In this document: one piece after another, positions 18,458 to 27,691 of the stretch
Position numbering within the stretch: position 1 is the stretch's first letter
How the letters are laid out: each line of letters opens with the position of its first letter
Source: Streptomyces pactum
GTDB taxonomy: Bacteria; Actinomycetota; Actinomycetes; Streptomycetales; Streptomycetaceae
NCBI RefSeq assembly: GCF_002005225.1
Contig: NZ_CP019724.1
Coordinates: 2,416,001-2,480,000 of the forward strand
DNA length: 64,000 bases
Direction: 5' to 3'
Program-made: the position numbers and the translations under genes
Notes under the pieces: generated by a model
The model's database searches: none
What the model was told of the DNA's origin: nothing
Seen by the model: the letters and a program-made list of their open reading frames with translations, nothing else

Positions 18458-18554
18458 CAGGCAATAGGAGCATCAGTCGGCCCCGCGCGTCTCCGCGCCC
18501 TCCGTGTGAGCTCGGCCCTGGTCAGCGGGGTGGCGGACTGGCAGGATCGCGCCC

Positions 18555-19550
18555 ATGTCCACGCTGCTGTCCCGTATCGGCAGACGCCGGGCCGTGCAGG
18601 GCACGGTCGCCGGTGCGGTCGCCCTCGGGCTGCTGCTGTGGTGGCTGCTGCCGCTGGGCGAGAAGCCGCCGAGCGGGGCGATCACGTTCAGCACGGGCAC
18701 ACGTGCGGGCGTCTACCAGAAGTACGGCGAACTGCTGCGCACCGAGCTGCGCAAGGACATGCCGGGCCTGAAGGTGCGGCTGATGACCAGCGCGGGCTCG
18801 CAGGAGAACGTCGAGCGGGTGGCGTCCGGGGAGGCCGACTTCACGATCGCCGCGGCCGACGCGGTGGAGACGTACAAGATCGCGGGCAGGCCCGGCGCCG
18901 AGGAACTGCGCGGTGTCACCCGCCTCTACGACGACTACGTGCAGCTCGTGGTGCCGAGCGACTCGGACATCCAGTCCGTCGCCGACCTGCGCGGCAAGCG
19001 GGTCGCCATCGGGCTGCCCAACTCGGGCGTACGGCTGATCGCCACCCGGCTGCTGAAGGCCGTGGGTATCGACCCGGAGAAGGACATCACGCCCCGCGCG
19101 GACGGGATCGACACCGGCCCAGGGCGGCTGGGCGAGGAGCTCGACGCGTTCTTCTGGTCGGGCGGCGTACCGACGGACGGGCTCAGGCAGATCGCGGAGA
19201 GTTCCGCCTTCCGTTTCGTGCCGATCGGCGAGGACCTCGTGACCCGACTGCACGAATCCGGCGGCGCGACCCGCTACTACCGCACCACCAACATGCCCGA
19301 GTCGGCCTACCCCACCGTGCAGAACGGTGCCGTGGTGCCCACGATGGCGGTCTCCAACCTGCTGGTGACCCGCGCGGACATGGATCCGCGGCTCACCGAG
19401 TGGCTGACCCGGACCGTGCTCGACAGCCGCGACGGCATCGGGGCGACCGTCCACTCCGCGCAACTGGTGGATCTGCGCACCGCGATCTACACCGACCCAC
19501 TCGAGCTGCATGAGGGGGCCCGGCGCTACTACCGGTCGGTGAAACCGTAG
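18555..19550 (+). CDS. TAXI-family solute-binding protein
   Basis: A 331-residue protein of the TAXI type (TRAP-associated extracytoplasmic). One N-terminal membrane segment (about residues 14-32, GTVAGAVALGLLLWWLLPL) without a lipobox cysteine suggests an anchored or cleaved exported protein. The binding domain has ITFSTGTRAGVYQKYGELL, LMTSAGSQENVERV and DLRGKRVAIGLPNSGVR, all typical of the family. No TRAP membrane subunits adjoin it. It converges on the gluK-gluR pair instead, as in S. coelicolor (from memory). TAXI proteins often bind glutamate or other organic acids; the ligand here is unknown. The IS110 element lies 88 bp upstream. Confidence 0.87.
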   Translation: MSTLLSRIGRRRAVQGTVAGAVALGLLLWWLLPLGEKPPSGAITFSTGTRAGVYQKYGELLRTELRKDMPGLKVRLMTSAGSQENVERVASGEADFTIAAADAVETYKIAGRPGAEELRGVTRLYDDYVQLVVPSDSDIQSVADLRGKRVAIGLPNSGVRLIATRLLKAVGIDPEKDITPRADGIDTGPGRLGEELDAFFWSGGVPTDGLRQIAESSAFRFVPIGEDLVTRLHESGGATRYYRTTNMPESAYPTVQNGAVVPTMAVSNLLVTRADMDPRLTEWLTRTVLDSRDGIGATVHSAQLVDLRTAIYTDPLELHEGARRYYRSVKP

Positions 19551-19715
19551 GGCCGGGCCGCTCCGGACTCTCGTCGGTGACGCCACTCTTGTCGGTGACG
19601 CCATAGGCCGCCCTCCGGACCACCGGACCACGAGGGCCGTGGGACCGCTCCGGACCACCGGTCCGTGAAGCCGCGGGGTCGCTCCCGACCAGCGGTCCGT
19701 GAAGCCGTGGGACTG

Positions 19716-21167
19716 CTACGGCTCCTTCCGCTCGCCCGTCCCCGCCCCCGCCCCCGCCCCCGCCGTCGGCCCGGATCTCGGCATCGTGACCGTCACCTCG
19801 AGGCCGTGCGGCTCGTGGTGGCCGAAGGTGATCGAGCCGTCGCCCGCCGCGAGCAGCGCCCGGCAGATGGACAGGCCGAGGCCGGAGCCCTTGATGTTCT
19901 GGTGCCGGCCGCTGCGCCAGAAGCGGTCGCCCACGCGCGCGAGTTCCTCGTCGGTCAGCCCGGGACCGTTGTCGGTGACGACGACGGTGGCGGCGTCCCC
20001 GGTGGAGGAGACGGTGACCCGGACGGTCTCGTCGGCCGGCGTGAACTTCACCGCGTTGTCGATGACCGCGTCCAGGGCGCTCGACAGCGTCACCGGGTCG
20101 GCCCAGCCGGTGGTCGGCGGGCAGTCCCCCACCAGCCCTACGCCCTTGACCTCGGCCGTCGGCGACCAGGCCGCCACCCGCTCGGCGGCCAGCGCGCCGA
20201 TGTCGGTGACTTGCAGGTCGGCCTGACTGTGCTCGGCGAGCGCCAGGTCGAGCAGGTCGTCCAGGACCCGGGCCAGGCGCTTGCCCTCGGTCTGGACGGA
20301 GGCGATCTCCTCGTTGCCCTCGGGCAGCTCCAGCGCCAGCAGCTCGATGCGCAGAAGCAGCGCCGCGAGGGGGTTGCGCAGTTGGTGCGAGGCGTCGGCG
20401 ACGAAGGCACGCTGCTGCTCCAGCACGTCCTCCACGTGGTCCGCCATCTCGTTGAACGACCCGGCCAGGCGTCTGAGCTCCGGCGGTCCACCGGCCGGCG
20501 CGACCCGCGACTTGAGCCGTCCGGTGGCGATGTCGTGGGTGGTGGCGTCGAGCACCCGTACCGGCCTGAGCACCCAGCCGGTCAGCCGTAGCGCGGCGCC
20601 GACGGCGAGCAGCATCGCGGCGATCTCGCCGGCGCCGATGACCAGCCAGCCGCGCAGGGTGCGCGACCGCATCGAGTCGGTGGGCGAGTCGGTGACCACG
20701 ACCGCGACCACGTCCCCGTCCCGGATGACGGGCGAGGCGACGACGAGCCGGCCGTCCTCCCACGGCCACACCTGCTGCGGGTCGTGGCTGCGGCGGCTGA
20801 GCAACGCCTCGTCGAAGGAGTCGCGCACCTCGCCGGTCTGAGGGAGGAACCAGGTCGTGGGCGCGTTGGCCATGGGGATGTGGTTGCGGTAGAAGACGCC
20901 CGCCTTGATGCCGTAGACCTCGTAGTAGCTGATGAGCTCGGTCTGCAGCGTCTCCAGGCGTTCGTCCGTGGTCGTCCGGCGGGAGCCGCCCGGCACGTCC
21001 TCGGTGACGAACTGGGCGAGCGCGGCGAAGCGTGCCGTGTCGTCTATCCGGTCGATGACGACCTTCTGCTGCTCCGCGCGGGCGACGCTGACTCCCAAGG
21101 GAACGCCGAGGGCGAGCAGTACGGCCGCCATCAGGACGATGAGCAGCGGGAGCAGGCGTGTGCTCAC
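19716..21167 (-). CDS. gluK: Sensor histidine kinase GluK-like
   Basis: A 483-residue membrane kinase. Two membrane segments (about 4-24 and 172-198) flank a 145-residue extracellular sensor domain. HAMP (about 200-250), HisKA with H261 in DASHQLRNPLA, and HATPase (N box DNAVKFTP, G boxes DNGPGL and GSGLGLS) follow. The C-terminus is Gly/Ala-rich. GTG start at 21167, leaving 9 bp to the regulator gene upstream in the same operon. In S. coelicolor the syntenic pair GluR-GluK senses glutamate and controls gluABCD (from memory). The gluABCD operon next door supports that role. Confidence 0.88.
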   Translation of the reverse strand: MSTRLLPLLIVLMAAVLLALGVPLGVSVARAEQQKVVIDRIDDTARFAALAQFVTEDVPGGSRRTTTDERLETLQTELISYYEVYGIKAGVFYRNHIPMANAPTTWFLPQTGEVRDSFDEALLSRRSHDPQQVWPWEDGRLVVASPVIRDGDVVAVVVTDSPTDSMRSRTLRGWLVIGAGEIAAMLLAVGAALRLTGWVLRPVRVLDATTHDIATGRLKSRVAPAGGPPELRRLAGSFNEMADHVEDVLEQQRAFVADASHQLRNPLAALLLRIELLALELPEGNEEIASVQTEGKRLARVLDDLLDLALAEHSQADLQVTDIGALAAERVAAWSPTAEVKGVGLVGDCPPTTGWADPVTLSSALDAVIDNAVKFTPADETVRVTVSSTGDAATVVVTDNGPGLTDEELARVGDRFWRSGRHQNIKGSGLGLSICRALLAAGDGSITFGHHEPHGLEVTVTMPRSGPTAGAGAGAGTGERKEP

Positions 21168-21176
21168 CCGGCCCCG

Positions 21177-21863
21177 CTACCCGGCGGGCGCGACGAGGCG
21201 GTAGCCGACGCCACGGACGGTCTCGATGAGCGCCGGCATGCGCAGCTTGGCGCGCAGCGAGGCGACGTGCACCTCCAGCGTGCGCCCGGTCCCCTCCCAG
21301 CTCGTGCGCCAGACCTCGCTGATGATCTGCTCCCGGCGGAAGACCACTCCGGGGCGCTGTGCGAGCAGGGCGAGGAGGTCGAACTCCTTGCGGGTGAGTT
21401 GGACAACCGAACCGTCCACGCTGACCTGGCGCGTCGGCAGTTCGATGCGCACCGCTCCCAGGCGCACCACGGTCTCGGTGCTCCCCGTGGTGTCCTCGTG
21501 GGCGGTGCGCCGGCTGACGGCGTGGATCCGGGCGAGCAGCTCTCCGGTGTCGTACGGCTTGACCACGTAGTCGTCGGCGCCGAGGTTGAGGCCGTGGATG
21601 CGGGAGCGGACGTCGGAGCGGGCGGTGACCATGATGACCGGGGTGCTGGTGCGCTTGCGGATCTTGCCGCAGACCTCGTAGCCGTCCTGGTCGGGCAGGC
21701 CGAGGTCGAGCAGGACGACGCCGAAGCAGTCGCCCTCGGGGACGAGCGCCTGGAGTGCTTCCTCGCCGCTGCGCGCGTGGGTGACGTCGAAGCCGTGCCG
21801 TGCCAGGATCGCGGACAGGGCGGCGGCCACGTGGTTGTCGTCCTCGACGAGCAGCAGTCTCAT
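21177..21863 (-). CDS. gluR: OmpR-family response regulator GluR-like
   Basis: A 228-residue regulator. The receiver domain (1-115) has E7-D8-D9, phosphoacceptor D53 (VVLLDLGLP) and K in VVKPYD. The winged-helix OmpR/PhoB DNA-binding domain covers about 135-226 (LTRKEFDLLALL, GTGRTLEVHVASLRAKL, RGVGYRL). ATG at 21863 with AGGGAG upstream. It is divergent from gluA across 288 bp, which should hold both promoters and the regulator's binding site, though I could not pin down a repeat there. Confidence 0.9.
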   Translation of the reverse strand: MRLLLVEDDNHVAAALSAILARHGFDVTHARSGEEALQALVPEGDCFGVVLLDLGLPDQDGYEVCGKIRKRTSTPVIMVTARSDVRSRIHGLNLGADDYVVKPYDTGELLARIHAVSRRTAHEDTTGSTETVVRLGAVRIELPTRQVSVDGSVVQLTRKEFDLLALLAQRPGVVFRREQIISEVWRTSWEGTGRTLEVHVASLRAKLRMPALIETVRGVGYRLVAPAG

Positions 21864-22151
21864 CCGGGCTCCCTTCGGTTCATCGGCCGTACGCTTGCCT
21901 TGGCTAGAAAGACGGGTGCACGCGCGCGTGCACCTTGTGCAGTGACGCCGATGGAGGGGGACGGCGTCAAGAGCGTTCCGGTTGCGGCCGCTCGAAGTTA
22001 TCCGGCCGATATGCACCCCTGCTCACAGTGCTACGACTCGTGTCCGATTGCTATCGGATCGTGATGCTCAGATTCCCCTCAGATGTAGAGACGCAGGTCG
22101 TTTGGCGTTACTACTGTCCTCCGAAACCGAGGAGGACGGAGCCCGAGAGCG

Positions 22152-22928
<777 letters not shown>

Positions 22929-23053
22929 CATATCCGGCGCGGCTCCGACGTCCCGCGTCGCGCCTTGGCGGCCCAGCCCCGTCGGCCGCGTCCGAATCGC
23001 CTGATCCTCTGATCGTCCGATCGCAGTTCGATCACAGCCAAAGGATGTTCACC

Positions 23054-23893
23054 ATGAAGCTCCGCAAGGTCACCGCCGCCTCGGCCACCGTGTTCGCCCT
23101 CGCCCTGACCGCCACCGCGTGCGGCTCCGACGACGGAGGCGACACCGGCTCCTCCGACGGTGGCGACAAGAAGATCACCATCGGCATCAAGTTCGACCAG
23201 CCGGGCCTGGGCCAGAAGACCCCCGACGGCTACGAGGGCTTCGACGTGGACGTCGCCACGTACGTCGCCAAGAAGCTCGGCTACACCGAGGACCAGATCG
23301 AGTGGAAGGAGTCGAAGAGCGCCGACCGCGAGACCATGCTGCAGCGCGGTGACGTCGACTTCATCGCCGCCACGTACTCGATCACCCCGAAGCGCGAGGA
23401 GAAGGTCGACTTCGCCGGCCCGTACCTGCTGGCCCACCAGGACGTGCTGCTGCGCGCCGACGACGACAAGATCAAGTCGCCGGAGGACCTGAACGACGCG
23501 AAGCTCTGCTCGGTCACCGGCTCGACCTCGGCCCAGAATGTCAAGGAGAAGCTGGCGCCCAAGGCCCAGCTCCAGAACTACCCGACGTACTCCGCCTGTC
23601 TGAACGGTCTGCAGACCGGTGCCATCGACGCGCTGACCACGGACGACTCCATCCTCGCCGGTTACGCCGCCCAGAAGCAGTTCGAGGGCAAGTTCAAGCT
23701 CGGCGGCTTCGAGATGACCAACGAGAACTACGGCATCGGCGTCAAGAAGGGCAGCGACCTCAAGGCCAAGATCAACGACGCGCTCGAGGCCATGGTCGCC
23801 GACAAGTCCTGGGACCAGGCGGTCAAGGACAACTTCGGTCCGGCCAACTACAAGAACGAGCCCGCGCCGAAGATCGGCGACGTCAAGAGCTGA
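23054..23893 (+). CDS. gluB: Glutamate-binding lipoprotein
   Basis: A 279-residue solute-binding protein. The signal peptide ends in the lipobox LTATAC, so the mature protein is lipid-anchored at the outer face of the membrane. A Gly/Ser/Asp linker leads into an SBP_bac_3 domain (GYEGFDVDVATYVAKKLG, DFIAATYSITPKR, NENYGIGVKKG). I chose ATG 23054, nine bases after AAGG; the ATG nine bases earlier has no room for a ribosome-binding site. A strong hairpin follows the stop, which may set the excess of binding protein over permease. Confidence 0.94.
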   Translation: MKLRKVTAASATVFALALTATACGSDDGGDTGSSDGGDKKITIGIKFDQPGLGQKTPDGYEGFDVDVATYVAKKLGYTEDQIEWKESKSADRETMLQRGDVDFIAATYSITPKREEKVDFAGPYLLAHQDVLLRADDDKIKSPEDLNDAKLCSVTGSTSAQNVKEKLAPKAQLQNYPTYSACLNGLQTGAIDALTTDDSILAGYAAQKQFEGKFKLGGFEMTNENYGIGVKKGSDLKAKINDALEAMVADKSWDQAVKDNFGPANYKNEPAPKIGDVKS

Positions 23894-23908
23894 AGCCGGG
23901 CCTGACAG

Positions 23909-23940
23909 GGTGCGCCGCCCTCCGGAAGGGGCGGCGCACC
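23909..23940 (+). terminator. Intercistronic hairpin between gluB and gluC
   Basis: A perfect 12-bp GC-rich stem (23909-23920 with 23929-23940, loop of eight) lies 16 bp after gluB. It could be a partial terminator or a 3' stabiliser that leaves gluAB message more abundant than gluCD, as is common for transporter operons. Confidence 0.75.
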
Positions 23941-23977
23941 GGGGCGGGCATCCCTACACGCGGAAGCGCGGGAGATC

Positions 23978-24643
23978 GTGTTCGACTTTCTTCAGGATTA
24001 CGACCTGCTGGGAGCCTTCTGGACGACAGTGCAGCTCGCTGTGCTCTCGGCCGTCGGCTCCCTGATCTGGGGCACCATACTGGCCGCCATGCGCGTCGGC
24101 CCGGTGCCGTTGATGCGCGGCCTCGGGACCGCGTACGTGAACATCGTGCGGAACATTCCCCTGACCGTCATCATCTTGTTCGCGTCCCTCGGCCTGAACC
24201 AGACCCTCGGAGTCGAACTCGGCGGCGGCGATTTCGAGACGATCAACTTCCGGCTCGCCGTCCTGGGTCTGATCCTCTACACGTCGGCCTTCGTATGCGA
24301 GGCGCTGCGCTCCGGCATCAACACGGTGCCCGTCGGTCAGGCGGAGGCGGCCCGGGCGATCGGGCTCAGCTTCGGCCAGGTGCTCCGCCTCGTGGTGCTG
24401 CCGCAGGCGTTCCGGTCCACCGTCGGCCCCCTGGCTAACGTACTGATCGCGCTCATCAAGAACACCACGGTGGCCGCGGCCATCGGTGTCGCCGAAGCGG
24501 CGGCACTGATGAAGGACATGATCGAGAACGAGGCGCAGCTACTGCTGATCTCCGCGATCATCGCGTTCGGCTTCGTGGTTCTGACGCTGCCGACCGGCCT
24601 GATGCTCGGCTGGGTGGGCAAGAAGGTGGCGGTGAAGCGATGA
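23978..24643 (+). CDS. gluC: Glutamate ABC transporter permease
   Basis: A 221-residue membrane protein of the HisM family with about five helices. The EAA-type loop that contacts the ATPase is seen in GQAEAARAIGLSFGQVLRLVVLPQAF. GTG start at 23978 with a GGAG nearby. Its stop overlaps the gluD ATG by four bases (ATGA), so the two permeases are translationally coupled and probably made in equal amounts as a heterodimer. Confidence 0.94.
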   Translation: MFDFLQDYDLLGAFWTTVQLAVLSAVGSLIWGTILAAMRVGPVPLMRGLGTAYVNIVRNIPLTVIILFASLGLNQTLGVELGGGDFETINFRLAVLGLILYTSAFVCEALRSGINTVPVGQAEAARAIGLSFGQVLRLVVLPQAFRSTVGPLANVLIALIKNTTVAAAIGVAEAAALMKDMIENEAQLLLISAIIAFGFVVLTLPTGLMLGWVGKKVAVKR

Positions 24644-25527
24644 GCTCCGTTCTCTACGACGCGCAGGGGCCGCGCGCCAAGCGGCGCAACGTCCTGTTCA
24701 CGGCCGTCTTCCTGGTCGCCCTCGTGGCCCTGCTGTGGTGGGTGTACAAGACCCTCGACGAGAAGGGCCAGCTCGACTGGGCGAAGTGGCAGATGTTCTT
24801 CACCAGCGGCGAGCCCTGGTCGACGTACATCTGGCCCGGTCTGCAGAACACACTGAAGGCAGCGGCTCTCGCGATGGTCATCGCCCTGCCGCTCGGTGCC
24901 GTGCTGGGCATCGCCCGGCTCTCCGACCACGCGTGGGTGCGGGTCCCGGTCGGGATCGTGGTGGAGTTCTTCCGGTCCATCCCGGTGCTGGTTCTGATGA
25001 TCTTCGGCAACGCCCTGTTCGCCGAGTACACCGGCGTCAGCTCGGACGACCGCCCCCTGTACGCGGTCGTCACAGGCCTGGTTCTGTACAACGCCGCCGT
25101 CCTCGCGGAGATCGTGCGGGCCGGCATCCTGGCACTGCCCAAGGGCCAGGCCGAAGGCGCGATGGCGATCGGACTGCGCAAGAGTCAGTCGATGCGGCTG
25201 ATCCTGCTGCCACAGGCGGTCACCGCGATGCTCCCGGCCATCGTCAGCCAGCTCGTCGTGATCCTCAAGGACACGGCTCTCGGCGGCGCTGTCCTCACCT
25301 TCCCCGAGCTGCTCGCCTCCGCCAACACGATGAGTGCCTACTACGGCGCCAACGTCATCGCCAGCTTCACCGTCATCGCCGTTCTCTTCATCGCGCTCAA
25401 CTTCGCCCTCACGACCTTCGCGAGCTGGCTGGAGCGCCGGCTGCGGCGGGCGAAGAAGTCGAGCGGTGCGGTACTCAAGGTGGATGACGCCGAGACAGCG
25501 GGGACCGGAGCCGGCGGTCCGGCCTGA
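24640..25527 (+). CDS. gluD: Glutamate ABC transporter permease
   Basis: A 295-residue partner of GluC. A short cytoplasmic N-terminus leads to the first helix (VLFTAVFLVALVALLWW), then a binding-protein-dependent permease domain with the EAA loop in GQAEGAMAIGLRKSQSMRLILLPQA. The C-terminal tail (about 30 residues) is polar and Gly/Ala-rich. Last gene of the operon; a strong terminator follows 36 bp after the stop. Confidence 0.94.
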   Translation: MSSVLYDAQGPRAKRRNVLFTAVFLVALVALLWWVYKTLDEKGQLDWAKWQMFFTSGEPWSTYIWPGLQNTLKAAALAMVIALPLGAVLGIARLSDHAWVRVPVGIVVEFFRSIPVLVLMIFGNALFAEYTGVSSDDRPLYAVVTGLVLYNAAVLAEIVRAGILALPKGQAEGAMAIGLRKSQSMRLILLPQAVTAMLPAIVSQLVVILKDTALGGAVLTFPELLASANTMSAYYGANVIASFTVIAVLFIALNFALTTFASWLERRLRRAKKSSGAVLKVDDAETAGTGAGGPA

Positions 25528-25562
25528 CCCACCTGACACTCGGTCACCTCGTATGACCTTCA

Positions 25563-25596
25563 ACGGAGGCCGTGGCATGATCGCCACGGCCTCCGT
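25563..25596 (+). terminator. Terminator of gluABCD
   Basis: A perfect 14-bp stem (25563-25576 with 25583-25596, loop of six) lies shortly after gluD. It is GC-rich without a clear U-run. Confidence 0.8.
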
Positions 25597-25712
25597 CGCT
25601 TGACGCAAGCTGCGGCAATAGGTTGCATACGTTCTGTGACCGTGCACCCTGCCCCAACGTCCTGTTCACCCACGTCCCCCGGGACACCGCCACGGGCAGG
25701 GGGCGTCGCGCC

Positions 25713-27344
25713 GTGGACCCGGTGATCATCACCGGAGCGGGGCCCGTCGGGCTCACGCTCGCCCTGGCGCTGGCACGGCAGCAGGTGCCCTGTGTCGTAC
25801 TCGACGAAGGGCCGGGCAAGGACGAACCGCGCCCCGCACGCACCGTCGTCGTGCGCGAGGACGCCGTCGCCCTCGTCGAGCGGCTGACCGGCACACCGCT
25901 GACGGGGCTGGGTTGCCGTTGGGCCGGATGGCGGTCGACGCGGCGCAAGCAGGTGATCCGTGAGGTCGTGTTCGGCGACACCGACCCGGCGCCCCTGCAC
26001 ATCGCCCAGCACGAGCTGACCGGCGTCCTGCGCGCGGCACTCGCCCGCGAGCCGCTCGTCAAGATCGCGGTGGACAGCCGCCTGGACGGCATCGAGCAGG
26101 AGACCTCGGGCGTCACGGCCCACACCCGCGGCCCCGGCGGCACCTGGTGGCGCGGCAGTTACCTGGTGGGCTGCGACGGCCCCCGCTCGACCGTCCGCAA
26201 GCTCCAGGACATCCGCTTCCCCGGCCGTACGGCGGTGGAACGATACGCCGTCGCCGCGCTGCGCACGGATCTTCCCTGGACCGACGAGGCCTTGCTCCAC
26301 CGCTCACCCCCATGGCGGACGTCCGGTCCGTCGGCCGGTGAGATCGTCGGACGCCCCCTGCCGGACGGCGTGTGGCGCCTGGACTGGCTGCTGCCCCCGG
26401 GCAAGGACCTGGTCACCCCCGAACTGCTGGTCAACCGGGTCCGCGAGACCCTCACCGGCTGGGTCGGCACGTCGAACCCGTCGTACGAGCTCCTCGACAC
26501 CGGAGTCCACACGGTCCACCACCGGTTGGCCCGCCGCTGGCGGGTGGGCCGCGTACTCCTCGCCGGGGACGCGGCGCACCTGCTGGGCGCGCTGGGCACG
26601 CAGGGACTGGAGGAGGGGCTGCGGGACGCGGACAACCTCGCCTGGAAACTGGCCCTGGCCTGGCATCACGGGCCGCGCGAGGCGCTGCTCGACAGTTACC
26701 AGGAGGAGCGGCGCACCGCGATCGCCGCACGACTGCGCGCCGCCGACCAGGTACTGCCGCTGCTGCGCGGCGGCGGAGGCCTGCGTTCCTACGTCCCCGG
26801 CTCCGCCCGCGGGAACGACGCGCTGCTCGCGGACGGTCATCTGGGGCGCGGGACGCTGGGCTCGCCGGGCACGTACGGCGCATCGCCCCTCGCCCCCGAG
26901 CACCTCGCCGGAGAGGTGCCGGTCGGCACACCGCCCGGGGCGCCCGTCACCGACGTGCGGGTCACGGCGGAGGACGGCACGTTCGTGAGGCTGCGGGACC
27001 GGCTCGGGCGCGGGGCGCTGCTGGTGGTGCTGATCGCGCCGGGCACGGGTGTGTGGGAACGCAAGCACTGGGTGACCGCCGGAATCATGCCCCGGCTGGC
27101 GGCGGCGGTGACGGCGCTGCCCCATTACGCCGAGCTGCTGGTCGCCGAGAGCTATCCGGGGGCCGCCGCCCACACGGTGCTGCTGGTGCGCCCCGACGGT
27201 CATCTCGTCACAGCACTGAGCGGGGTGCGCCCGGCCGACCTGTACGCGGCGGCGGAGGCGGCGGTGGGCGGGGCGACGCCACCGGCGGCCGCGGAGTCCA
27301 CGGAGGAAGAGGCGGAGGCGGGAGCCGCGGCCGGGTCCCGCTGA
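25713..27344 (+). CDS. FAD-dependent monooxygenase (aromatic hydroxylase type)
   Basis: A 543-residue flavoprotein of the PHBH/PheA-TfdB-like class. The N-terminal Rossmann motif is GAGPVGLTLALALARQ, the DG motif appears as VGCDGPRSTVRK, and the FAD-ribityl motif is LLAGDAAHLLGALGTQGLEEGLRDADNLAWKL. The canonical His-Pro-hydrophobic motif is altered (GDAAHLLGALGTQG instead of GDAAHxxPPxGGQG). A thioredoxin-like C-terminal domain follows, ending in a low-complexity Glu/Ala tail. I chose GTG 25713 because the FAD motif then starts at once and a GGCAGGGGG lies upstream. It stands alone; no biosynthetic cluster surrounds it, and the substrate is unknown. Confidence 0.85.
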   Translation: MDPVIITGAGPVGLTLALALARQQVPCVVLDEGPGKDEPRPARTVVVREDAVALVERLTGTPLTGLGCRWAGWRSTRRKQVIREVVFGDTDPAPLHIAQHELTGVLRAALAREPLVKIAVDSRLDGIEQETSGVTAHTRGPGGTWWRGSYLVGCDGPRSTVRKLQDIRFPGRTAVERYAVAALRTDLPWTDEALLHRSPPWRTSGPSAGEIVGRPLPDGVWRLDWLLPPGKDLVTPELLVNRVRETLTGWVGTSNPSYELLDTGVHTVHHRLARRWRVGRVLLAGDAAHLLGALGTQGLEEGLRDADNLAWKLALAWHHGPREALLDSYQEERRTAIAARLRAADQVLPLLRGGGGLRSYVPGSARGNDALLADGHLGRGTLGSPGTYGASPLAPEHLAGEVPVGTPPGAPVTDVRVTAEDGTFVRLRDRLGRGALLVVLIAPGTGVWERKHWVTAGIMPRLAAAVTALPHYAELLVAESYPGAAAHTVLLVRPDGHLVTALSGVRPADLYAAAEAAVGGATPPAAAESTEEEAEAGAAAGSR

Positions 27345-27691
27345 CCGGCCGTCCGGGTGTGCGCCGCCGGCGCCTGACCGCCGACCCTCGGCGGTCGCCG
27401 TCCACAGGGTGACGATGAGCTGACCGGCCCGGCCGCCTTTCCGGGCACACCGGAAGGTTCCGGGCGGGTCCGTTCGCCGACCGGTGCTCCAGGGGTGGTG
27501 TAGGTGTACGTGCTCGGTGACCGCGGATCGGGCGGCCGCGCGACGGCGCAGACGGTACAGCCGTACGGAAGGTGTTCACCCTGCCGGGAACGCAAGGTAG
27601 TCCTGCGCGGTCTTCGCCTCTCGGGGCGGGTGCCGTTTCGACCGTCCCGGCGCTCTCACCGGCAGGTCGGCCAGGCCCGGCGGGATGCGGA
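27345..27691. other. Convergent intergenic region without a recognisable gene
   Basis: These 347 bp separate the convergent monooxygenase gene and recX. Besides the hairpin at 27376-27396 I see only GC-rich sequence. Open frames here lack ribosome-binding sites and resemble no family. Confidence 0.6.
27376..27396. terminator. Hairpin after the monooxygenase gene
   Basis: A perfect 9-bp stem with a CCC loop (27376-27384 with 27388-27396) follows the stop by about 30 bp. It lies between convergent genes. Confidence 0.55.

Larger units (their letters stand above)
17038..18466 (+). mobile_element. IS110-family insertion sequence, about 1.43 kb
   Basis: The element carries one IS110-type transposase with a long non-coding left part (about 205 bp) and a very short right part. 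No terminal inverted repeats are seen, as expected for the IS110 group. Ends were placed using the trinucleotide ATA present at both junctions (17035-17037 and 18464-18466). Joining the flanks across it gives CCTGATAGGAGC, which also occurs inside the element at 17154-17165. The resulting length (1429 bp) is normal for IS110. It sits between the divergent MazG-like and TAXI genes. The exact end could shift by a few bases. Confidence 0.7.

Noticed and set aside
19659..19707. Direct repeat CGGTCCGTGAAGCCG (19659-19673 and 19693-19707) between the TAXI gene and gluK
   Set aside because: Two short copies in a convergent gap; no sign of an operator or mobile element.
25713..27344. FAD monooxygenase as a marker of a biosynthetic gene cluster
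   Set aside because: Neighbours are glutamate transport and recX-recA; no synthase, transporter or regulator of a cluster adjoins it.
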